From: Massospora cicadina
Taxonomy: Eukaryota; Entomophthoromycota; Entomophthoromycetes; Entomophthorales; Entomophthoraceae
Reading direction: 5' to 3'
Assembly (NCBI GenBank): GCA_022478985.1
Contig: JAKSZP010009236.1
Location: 216,233 to 280,232, forward strand
Length of the DNA: 64,000 bases
The translations under genes and the position numbers were made by a program. Within the stretch, counting starts at the first letter, position 1; each line of letters begins with the position of its first letter. The notes below the pieces were generated by a model. That model did not search any database. It was not told the origin of the DNA and was given only the letters and a program-made list of their open reading frames with translations. Of the stretch, positions 55,781 through 64,000 are shown in pieces.

Positions 55781-57031
55781 AAACCCAAACATAAGTGCGA
55801 GCATGATGTAGGCACCTAACAAGGTTGGTGAGTTTGGTCCTGTGGTTTCATAATCTTTGTAATTGCCAATGTCTGGCAACAATCCAAGTTTTCCTAATTT
55901 AGTTGATACAATGTTTCTAGGGGCTCCTCTATCTACTATAGCTCTGAATTGGAATTCGTCAATGCTAATATCAACCTAAGTACACTTAGAATATTAAGAG
56001 TCATTTGTTTTTATTGGAAACTTCCAAGCTTGTCGGTCTGGCCCAGATAAAACTGTAATTTGTCGCATAGTAAGGGGATAATTTTCTTTAGTTCTCTGAG
56101 GGGAATGGCCACGTTAACTACCCTAAAGTCTTAGCATCTCACCAGAGACAACCAGTGAATTTTACTGCGTGAGCTGCTTTATGTAGTGTTCTAATACCGC
56201 TCTAACAACTTGGTTAGCATAGTTCTCTTGGTGTGAGCGGGTGGTAACCACTAGTATGTTGTCAGCAACAACGAGCCTAAGAGTCAAAAGAATTGTGTCA
56301 TCATGGGTTGGCATAAGCATATTCTGTGAACCTGCGTATGTAGAATATCTGTTTCTTCACCACTCACTCTTTTCCCAATTCTTTAATACCCTTAGCTCCC
56401 ACATGGTGCACCTTAGGATTGAGCCCTTTTTTTATTTCACTGAATGAAATAGTGCACCTTCTTGCCATATTAGTGACATGTAAGTTTGAAGATGATGAAA
56501 CTTGTGGGTTTAATGACTGACATGTGATTCTCTTTGTTTTCCTGCTTGTGAGATTTGAAAAGGTTTTTTCTATCATAATTCCCCTATTGGGTGCATCAAA
56601 AGTTGCGGCACAGCTGTACAGATTGTTCACCATCTGTGATAGTTTATATTTATTAAATAACACAGGTAGCATGACCCAGTAAATTTCATTATATGGTTTA
56701 CATGTATCTTGTAGAGTGATCTTTCTATTATAGTTATTTATGACTTTTGCGCCATATAGAACATGATCTTCAAGGTAGAAGATATCAACAAACTTTAAAA
56801 TATGTTCTTTTTCTGAAGATGATGTTGAGGAAGGCAGTTCTCCTGTTGACAATTTCTAGCTTCACTGATAAACTTAGTGATAATTTACTTTGCAACTTGA
56901 TAGGACAGCCATGTCTCACTGATCTTAAGCATCACAAGCTCATGGCTCTCAGGGTACAGCGTGCTTATTAAATTTGCCAATTTTTCCTTGTCACTCGTAC
57001 CTTCCATAATATTCAATAATAGCAGCAATTA
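55781..57031 (-). pseudogene. E protease and probable gag
   Basis: Just inside the B3 boundary the minus strand reads EFQFRAIVDRGAPRNIVSTK, a gypsy protease loop with DTG changed to DRG. Further upstream, frame 56364-56852 (162 codons) starts MSTGELPSSTSSSEKEHILK; it lies where gag should be but shows no knuckle and does not visibly match A or B gag. It is either E gag or part of an older element. A2 begins at 57032. Confidence 0.5.
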
Positions 57032-58183
57032 TGTAGTAAAAATTTACTCTTGGTTGATTATTGGCCGTCAACCCAGTAACCTTTTTACTGCATAGGTTTG
57101 ATTTCCTTGTGCACTTCGTCACGTTGTATAGAATGTATTAATTGATAATAGTATGGAGACTATTATCTGTAGTTGAGATTGAACTATTATTAGGCCCAAC
57201 GCTTCAGCCAGTAAATTCAATTAAATACTCTGCAAGTCATACTCGTAAGATTTGTTCCTATATTCTTGTCCACCCAATCTTTGTTAAGATACCCCAGTGA
57301 CATTCTCTCTCAGTCTAACACACAGTCAGCAGCTATCCCTGATTGTGGTTCCCTCATCTCCAGATCCCCTCTTAGATATCTACTCTTTTCTATGAGAGTC
57401 TTCCAATTATTGCCTTCTGCAATAATATCCTTGAGATAGAACGACACAATAGAAGTTGATAGTTTAACTATACACAAAATTGACAATATTACTGTAGCTA
57501 ATAATGTTGATAATAATAACGTCAGTAATAATAATGTGTTTATTATAGTAAATCCTAGGGAATTTTATAGTAGGGTATTCAGCTGTCTAACCCTCAGTTG
57601 ACACCTCTTTGATGAAATGTCAGCTGTTGCAATTAATCACCCTTCCTCATTTTGGCAGCGATGGTCTTCCCCATCCTGGCTAGGATTCCGTCATTGGACA
57701 TCCTCAAGACCTCAAATGGAAAGAGTCGGAAAACGTGCCCCTAACGTTTTCCTCTCAATCCAAGTGAACCAACCATATTTTGGCTAGCGACCTGCTTAGG
57801 TAATGGGACTTATTACCCATTATGGTAGGTCACTTAACCAACTGATTGATTCGCTAGTTGCAGGCGGCATCACTCGCCTCACAACTCACTATTCATTCCC
57901 AATCATTCAGTGATGAACTCTGACCAATCCCAATCGGTACACCTGATAGTAAATCACTATCAGATGCCCCTATTTCTTCAGCCACTCGGCTCAATGAGAT
58001 CTTAGGTATTTATCCTGATAGATCCCACAACAGATATGACCAGGTGAATATCCCAAAATCCCCCAAATGTAATTCCTCCAAAACTAGGGCCAACCAATTT
58101 CTGATTTACTTCGCCTTAGGGATTTTTCCCCTGGCGACACCAGGTAATCTAGCAGGCTGTGAATTTTGGCAAAAATCCCAACA
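57032..58183 (-). repeat. A2 3' LTR (1152 bp)
   Basis: Aligns with both A1 LTRs, for instance GGAAAGAGTC and GCTAGTTGCAGGCGGCATCA. The first ~100 bp are diverged (TGTAGTAAAAATTT). It ends CAACA, then a C-run (minus-strand polypurine tract, 58184-58194). Confidence 0.82.
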
Positions 58184-58729
58184 CATCCCCCCTATTGCCT
58201 AGATTTCTAGCAAGAGAAGGACTGGGGCATGAGAACACCACTTTGGACACCTGGTTGAATACTTCATTTGTTCAAGCGGAGTACACTCATCAATACTCAA
58301 TGCTGCTTGGGATGACCTTTGGCATATGGCGTTCTTCCTCTTCCTCCTCGCTACCGCCTTCTCAGAGCGTGGTCCCCACGACCTCTTGTCATTCCAGGCT
58401 GATCGATTTACTTGTGATGATATTAGTCTCAGGATCCAGTTTTCCCCCCATCAAGGTATATTACCCGCTGTCATATTCAAAGTTCTTAATCCAGCGTCCT
58501 TGATTTCCTGATTTTCTCCTCATATTAGACAGGAGACTCTTGCCATCAATGTTCATTTCATGGCTTGATTAAGAATACTTATTTCTATTCGCCCTCATTA
58601 TTTCGCTCATAACCTCTTGGCTGTAAGTCATTCCTAATTTTTCCCATGGAAAGCTTATCTCATTAATTTTGAGACTAATTTCCCCAAAATTGGAGCCTAA
58701 TGGATTATAGGGTGCATAATGTCAACTTC

Positions 58730-58737
58730 TATATAAG
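58730..58737 (+). promoter_or_regulatory. TATA box of the A2 antisense gene
   Basis: TATATAAG, with 30 bp from its start-of-G to the ATG at 58767, the same spacing as in A1. Confidence 0.65.
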
Positions 58738-58766
58738 TCCAACATCCTCCCTCTCATCCAGCTCAT

Positions 58767-59754
58767 ATGTCAAATTTCAAATCTCGCTACCAGCAGCTCC
58801 TCAACAGTCTGTCTGATCCTGACCTCCGTCTCTTCCAGCAGATAAGTTGGGATGCTTGACGGTACTTTTTTATTGTCCTTCCAGGACTCATACTCCTAGT
58901 CTGGTGCAAGTGGATAGTCCTTCCATCGAATTACCGGAAATGGTAAATAATCCCTCCAAAACCAGGCTGGCCATCGTTTTGACAAATTCTCAGCTGACTC
59001 TTCCCTTGCAGTCAATTCAAGAGTTGGACTTTAAAACCCTCCTGGATTAATCCTTCCACTGATACTCCAAACATCATCATAGATGCTCCATAAATTATGC
59101 CAGTGCTCTGAATTGTTTGTTCCTGGACAGGTCAGACCTTCTCCCTGAGTTCCTCTTCTGACTCGGTCAATTTTACAACCACTTAAAGGTTTCTGAGCTC
59201 TCAATTGGTAACAGCATACACTTTGAGCTCCCCTATGCTGAACTCCGGGCTCAAGTCACCAAGGCATTGACATTAGCGCTGAATCCCTCAGATCTGGATA
59301 ACCTTCTGGATCGGGATACTGCCACTTATGCTCTTTGCTTTGCTGGCCAAGTTCTTTGAAGTTGGTCTACAAAGCTTCCAGCCTCTCCTGGCTTCCACCC
59401 ATTATTCAGCTTTAGCTTCCGTGAAGCCCATAGTCACCACTTGCAGGATGCAATCTTTTCTCTGCACAATTACCTCTTCTCCAGAGCTTCCCATCTCTAT
59501 CTTCCACTGATGGCATTGATAGGGGCATGATTTGGCAACCCCCATCAAGTATTCCTTCTTCATTGCCAGCCCACATGTCCAGTGTCCTCGATGAAGCCCA
59601 TCAGCAGGCACTCAAGACAAACCTTCCAGCTCTGGTGCTGTATCAGGATTACTCAGGGTTATCACTGAATGCCTCTTTCTTTATTGCTGCTTTCCTCCCC
59701 ACTCAAGGGTTTCGCAATTGGCATTTTCTGACATTTCAATTTCCCTTCCCCTAG
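58767..59754 (+). pseudogene. family A antisense ORF, A2 copy
   Basis: Starts MSNFKSRYQQLLNSLSDPDL and continues RLFQQIS. A frameshift leads to frame 58847-59050 (VNNPSKTRLAIVLTNSQLTL), then LSIGNSIHFELPYAELRAQV near 59190-59260 and LNPSDLDNLLDRDTATYALC, and finally frame 59527-59754 (LPAHMSSVLDEAHQQALKTN, LPALVLYQDYSGLSLNASFF). About 330 residues in all, helical-looking, with no membrane segment or known motif. AATAAA at about 59930 may end the transcript. Three frameshifts or stops break it, yet residues match A1 along the whole length. Confidence 0.65.
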
Positions 59755-59928
59755 TCACTTTTTTCTCAGGGCTCGGTGTCCACTCAACAAACATGGTTTT
59801 GTGTAGTTCTCACCCTCGCAAGCATCTGATTGCATATCAATTTTGATGGGCTATTTATTCCTATGACGATCCATCCTCCCTTCCCCAAGAGGTGACATAG
59901 GCGGACACATCCCCATACTGAGGACAAT

Positions 59929-59940
59929 CAATAAAAATAA
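59929..59940 (+). terminator. poly(A) signal of the antisense gene
   Basis: CAATAAAAATAA about 175 bp after the stop. A1 has AATAAA at the equivalent site near 16963, after the same block GAGGTGACATAGGCGGA. Confidence 0.45.
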
Positions 59941-60009
59941 AAATTCTAAAAATATAAAGGATTTTTTATCTATGGAGTTTATAATATTTTTTTCCAATAT
60001 TTTTTATCA

Positions 60010-60240
60010 GTTTTTTTATATTTATTCTTTTTTTTACTATGGGACTTGACCTTGTCTCAGTTCAGAGGTCCATCTTTTCCCCCAAACTGGATCCTGGGTA
60101 CTTGAACCTACCAGTTTTCCCTGGTTCAGAGGTCTTTTTTTCGGACTTAACCATCTAGATTGGTTCAGAGATCCTTTTTTCAGATTTGACCTAATCATCA
60201 GGACATGACCAACTTTATGGTTCATCAGTCCTTCGGGAAC
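60010..60240 (-). repeat. short repeats in the A2 integrase tail
   Basis: A unit of about 45 bp (plus strand ACTT.ACC, then GGTTCAGAG.TC, then a T-run) occurs at least three times. On the minus strand it codes a basic Lys/Leu/Asn/Gln-rich tail (KKGSLNQ, KKRPLNQ). A1 has a decayed version at 17060-17260. Confidence 0.5.
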
Positions 60241-61330
60241 TCTTTTATTCTTTTCCTCAATCCAAAGCTTTAAATACTTAGAGTGGACTCGATTTACAAC
60301 TCTTCCATCTAAGAGATTCTTGATGGAATAAGCATTGGTCGCCTCTTGGCAGTTACTTTAAACAGACCTGACCATAACACATTTAATTTGTTTCGTCACC
60401 TGAAACCATGCATATTGCAATAGGAGAATCTTTCCCCTATTTGATATTCTTCTAATGCTGGTCAGTTCTTGTCATCTGTCAATTTCGCTCATATCCTTTT
60501 CTTCAAGGTTGTATCAAATTCTTGTGATTGTATATCGATCAGGACACTCATCAGTTGGTTTAAGTATTGCTCTGTACTCATCCCCAACATAGGTTCCACC
60601 ACCAGATATAATATTGGCAGCAATGCAGCCTTTCTTCCATATAGTAATTCAAATGGCATCTTTCCCATCGCCGTATGATGACTAATGTTGTAGGCGAACA
60701 TCACTGAACTCAGGTGCATTCCCCACGCAGAAGTTCTCCCTGCGACTAACTTCCTCAGCGTCATGGCCAGCGTCCCATTGACCCATTCTACCAGTCCACT
60801 CATCTCCGGACAGTATGGTACTGACATGACTCCTTGGATATCCATTATCTCATTTAGCCTTAGGGATCATATGAGAATTGAATTTAGTCCCATTGTCACT
60901 TAGTAGGACTTGTGGACATCCATGCCAGTATAATACTTGATCCAGGATGAATCTCGCAGTACTGGTAGCATCTACTCTGGTTAGGGCCTTCGTTTTGACC
61001 CATCTTGTCAGATGGTCAATGGCAACTATGATGTACTTGACTTCCCCTGTGCTCATCACCAGCGGTCCCATCACATCAATGGACACAGTGTGCCAAGCGA
61101 ATCCAGGGTGGACCAGTCAATATCCAGTTGTATTCTTGTGTGGTTTGTGCAGCTGGCACTCCACGCAACAAGCTAGATTATCCACGACATCATGGTTGAT
61201 TAATTCCCAGTAATAATACTAGTGAATATGGTCAGTTGTTTCTAAGGCCTCCATGCCTGACAACCTTATGAGCTGCTTATACTATTGCTGCTCTTTTTCA
61301 ACGATTTTCAGGAATAATAGCCACTTTCCA
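60240..61330 (-). pseudogene. A2 integrase, nearly complete
   Basis: In minus order: the finger CVECQLHKPHKN (about 61140-61170); the core 60850-61086 with MSIDVMGPLVMSTGEVKYII and VLLSDNGTKFNSH, where both Asp are kept; then frame 60489-60845 with YCPEMSGLVEWVNGTLAMTL, Glu kept; and the C-terminal domain with VVNRVHSKYLKLW near 60260-60300. The catalytic triad is therefore present, though stops split the frames. This is the best-preserved integrase of the window. Confidence 0.78.
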
Positions 61331-61509
61331 TTGATCATCTTGAATACTTGTCCATTCATAGTCTCAGTGTTTTCCATCACTTTTTGAAGCGCACCTTGAA
61401 TTTCTCAAGGCTCGTCCCCAATTCTTCCTTTGAACATTCTCTGGAATAGCTCTTCCACTTGTGGGTATAACAACTGGACCATTGGCAACCACGATAAGCC
61501 ATCCACGTT

Positions 61510-61893
61510 CTGATTAGAAGCCCCCGCTCAGTGGAATATCTCATAATCATAATCCTGAAGCTTAACTGCCCATCAGGACAGTCATCCTTCTGGTTCTCTT
61601 AAACTGTGCAGCCAACGCAGCAAAGAGTGGTCCATCACCACCTTAAAGTGCATTTTGTGGACATACACCCAAAAATGCTTGCATGCATATATGACCTCAA
61701 GACATTCCCGCTCAGTCACGGTGCAGTTCCTCTCAGCAGCTGAGAGTGTCCAGCTCACATATGCCACTGGATGCTCATCCCCAAGTTCATCTACTTGGCT
61801 CAGTATGGCGCCGATCGCCATCAACAAAGCATCAGTTTGAATGATAATTTCCTGATCAAAATATGGATATTTCAGAATTGGCGAATCTAACAA
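61510..61893 (-). pseudogene. A2 RNase H
   Basis: Frame 61582-61893 (103 codons) is open over the whole domain core: IIQTDALLMAIGAILSQVDE, AYVSWTLSAAERNCTVTERE and HFKVVMDHSLLRWLHSLREP. The Asp, Glu and Asp are kept. Confidence 0.78.
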
Positions 61894-61899
61894 ATACCT

Positions 61900-62720
61900 G
61901 TGTACTCATCAAAGGAGTCCTGGGCCTCTTCATTCCATATAAATCCTTTTTCAGATCCTTCAATAAATGAAATAAAGGCTTGGCTATTTGGGTGAATTCC
62001 CAAATAAATCTTCTGTGTTATCTGACCATCCCAAGGAATACACGGATGTCTTGGACACTCTTTGGTACATCCATATGCTCTATAGCTGCTATCTTCTGGG
62101 TTTGCGGCATCAATCCACTTGAGTTGATCACAAATCCCAGGTATTCCAACTCTTAATTAAAGAAGTTGCACTTCCTCAGCTTGATCTTCAGGTTAGCTGC
62201 AGACAGTCAACTAAAGACTCCTTCCAAGTGGTGTAAATGGTCAGTAAATGTTCTACTGAACACATTGATATTGTCCATATATACCAGGACGCACAACAAC
62301 TTCAGGTCGCTTAATATTGCGTCCATGGCCCTCTGGAACGTCGCGGGTGCATTGCAGAGACCCTGGGGCATCCTCGGTGGCTGGTATAACCCCTGCGCGG
62401 TAATAATTGCGCAATTTTCTTGGTCTTCTTCTAACAAGTCGATCTGCCAGTATCCCAAGATTAGATCCATCGTGGAGAAATACTTCACTTCTCCTAATCT
62501 TAAGCACATAGTTGATCCTCAGTAAGGGATAAGAATCTTTCTTTGTAATTTTGTTCAGCCTCCAGTATTCAATCACCACCCAGTTCGATCCATCCTTCTT
62601 CTTTACAATCAGAATTGGACTTGCCCATGGACTTGATGATAGAATTGGAAGCTCATGCTTCACTAGTTTGCTGATCTCATCCTCCACTAATGCTTCAGTG
62701 GCTTTGACTTTGGATCAGTC
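61900..62720 (-). pseudogene. A2 reverse transcriptase, YMDN active site
   Basis: Frame 62253-62687 covers the fingers (SPWASPILIVKKKDGSNWVV) and shifts into 62207-62509, with YFSTMDLILGYWQIDLLEED, GLCNAPATFQRAMDAILSDL and VYMDNINVFSRTF. The active-site box is YMDN (62270-62281), as in A1. The thumb follows with interruptions at 61900-62160. Confidence 0.78.
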
Positions 62721-62749
62721 TCATACTTATTGGTAGATTTTCCCTGGTG

Positions 62750-63300
62750 TCAACCTTGTGAATTACATCTCATGCGCATCTCAAATCATGGTCATCCTGA
62801 GTAAACACTTCCCTATATTTCTTAATTAATTTGAGCACCTCCTCATGCTGGCCTACTGGCATATTAGCAAGCTGCTCCTGATCAAACAATAGGTTGATGC
62901 TTTTGGCTGCCCCGGCTGGTAATCCCATATTATTGAGAGACCCAAAATTGTGAATTTGTCTCAATTCAGCCATTGGGATCAAGTGAATAGATGCGATAAT
63001 CTGATTCCTCTTGATCTTCATCAGTTTTTCTCTCAAATTCGCTAGAAGAACTCTTATGTCTCCATGGCCTTGCTTATTATCCTAGGAGCCACCCATGGCT
63101 CCAATCTGGACTTCTTCTGAGGGCTTCCAACTTCTCCATACAACATCTTTGGAATCTTTAAAGTCAACCCTATGTCAACTATTATCTGCGATCTGGCTGG
63201 TATGGTCCTTTCTTTTTTGATCCTTAATGGAATTCCCCGGTTTTCTAGGATTTCTGATGGCATCTCATATCGCTTCCTACCAACTAATTGGTATCAAATT
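62750..63300 (-). pseudogene. A2 pol linker
   Basis: Frame 62770-63036 gives NQIIASIHLIPMAELRQIHN and VFTQDDHDLRCA, equivalent to the family B linker just before RT. Frame 63054-63263 gives IPARSQIIVDIGLTLKIPKM and LYGEVGSPQKKSRLEPWVAP. Confidence 0.7.
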
Positions 63301-63559
63301 AGTACAATGGCATCATTGTATATCAGATTAGTGATTTGTTTCTCCGATTCAACAGAGCTTCTCCATCCTTCTGGTATACCAATGGTAACGTCTGACCCAG
63401 GATAGTCAACGTATTATTCTCGAAGTTATATTTAACTCTGTACTTTTGTATGAACTACATTCTGATCAGGATATTGTAGTTTTTTGGTTTGCCAAAACTA
63501 TTGCTGGCGTGTATACCACCAATGACCCAAATCATAGTGGCAGCACACTATACGCTCCA

Positions 63560-63730
63560 CAGGAAATGGTGGTGTTCATCCCAGCTGTTCCATATTCTCT
63601 CTTGTGTTCCAAGTCTGGTGAGATTTTCATCCTCTTCATCAGCTTGGTCATCACAATATTGATGGGCACTCCACTGTCAAAAATCTCCCTCACCCTCACT
63701 CGATTCACTTGAATATCTATATATGTACAC
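63560..63730 (-). pseudogene. A2 aspartic protease
   Basis: Near 63655-63705 the minus strand reads VREIFDSGVPINIVMTKLMK. The triplet is DSG, which is acceptable for aspartic proteases. Surrounding reading is interrupted. Confidence 0.65.
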
Positions 63731-64000
63731 TCAGAGTAAGTAACTTAGTATTTACTGAGTGAATGGCGGCGTTATTAGCCAAATCTAGGGTGTGAATAAT
63801 CTGCGCTAATAATTCAGGAAATGATTCCTTTATTGCGCTGAGGGTGATAGACAGATTGGCCTCATCTAAACGGATGTCTGATAACTCATCAGGATTCTCA
63901 GCAGTTCAAATCTTCTCCACCAATTGATGGGTGTATGGCCAATCAACTTCCTGAATTATCTCATGGTCGATCTTCTTCACCCCCAGCTCTGGTCACTTGG
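63731..64000 (-). pseudogene. A2 gag C-terminal part, cut by window edge
   Basis: Position upstream of protease implies gag. No zinc knuckle is readable in the 270 bases available, and A1 20880-21070 is the homologous stretch. Confidence 0.4.

Larger units (their letters stand above)
13250..57031 (-). mobile_element. E: ancient gypsy element dismembered by later insertions
   Basis: Four minus-strand blocks read as consecutive parts of one Ty3/gypsy pol when the intervening elements are removed. They are integrase C-terminus and core (13257-14095), integrase finger to RT (35057-36806), RT linker (48301-49083) and protease with probable gag (55781-57031). A1, B1 and B3 sit at the three breaks, each with direct repeats or resumed reading. 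No LTR of E was found. The left end is set by the last integrase motif. The right end is cut by A2. Confidence 0.75.
57032..64000 (-). mobile_element. A2: family A Ty3/gypsy element, cut by window edge
   Basis: The 3' LTR (57032-58183) is followed by the polypurine tract, the plus-strand antisense gene, integrase, RNase H, RT, protease and the end of gag at the edge. The order equals A1. It is better preserved than A1, especially integrase and RNase H. The 5' LTR and the second target copy are outside the window, so whether it lies in E cannot be confirmed. Confidence 0.85.

Noticed and set aside
58159..58503. plus-strand 114-codon frame in A2, with a relative at 15165-15515
   Set aside because: The two share a short segment (SRLIDLLVM-like) but differ in frame elsewhere. 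It lies in the leader between the LTR and the antisense gene and is better seen as conserved non-coding sequence.

Overview
This window is a eukaryotic, AT-leaning stretch made almost wholly of decayed retrotransposons. I see no intact host gene, no rRNA, no functional tRNA, no CRISPR array and no prokaryotic operon. Two Ty3/gypsy families, a Tad1-like non-LTR element (APE endonuclease, RT, CCHC-type ORF1) and a tRNA-derived SINE fit a transposon-rich filamentous fungus best, perhaps a basidiomycete. That assignment is inference from element types and has low confidence.

Layout. Positions 1-13,250 hold fragments: F1 (353-2196, an element with only a LINE-type ORF1), an integrase C-terminal scrap near 2.8 kb, a SINE with a perfect 16-bp target duplication (4308-4593), two related decayed ORFs (7.2-7.7 and 12.5-13.0 kb), a chromovirus-like integrase scrap (10.1-10.4 kb) and a solo LTR (10630-11190). 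From about 13,250 to 57,031 lies one old minus-strand gypsy element, E, cut into pieces by later insertions. Its reading resumes across each insertion: integrase C-terminus 13.26-14.10 kb, integrase N-terminus to RT 35.06-36.81 kb, RT linker 48.30-49.08 kb, protease/gag 55.78-57.03 kb.

Inside E are A1 (family A gypsy, minus, 14096-35051), B1 (family B gypsy, plus, 36807-48300) and B3 (family B, minus, 49084-55775). The 5' LTR of A1 is split by LINE L (minus, 22589-33991), which is itself split by B2 (family B, minus, 26544-32671). B1 is split by solo LTR C (39750-42581), itself split by F2 (39946-41870), and by D (42912-44961), a small LTR element with repeat-encoded ORFs and no pol. B3 carries G (50921-51559), a poly(A)-tailed insert. 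A second family A copy, A2, runs from 57032 past the right edge.

How the parts relate. F1, F2, the SINE and LINE L share a roughly 35-bp 3' tail, which points to mobilisation by one LINE machinery. Families A and B share nearly the same primer-binding site. Family A carries an extra gene antisense to pol, between integrase and the 3' LTR, with a TATA box at identical spacing and an AATAAA signal in both copies. Every coding region shows stops, frameshifts or lost catalytic residues, so nothing here looks autonomous today.
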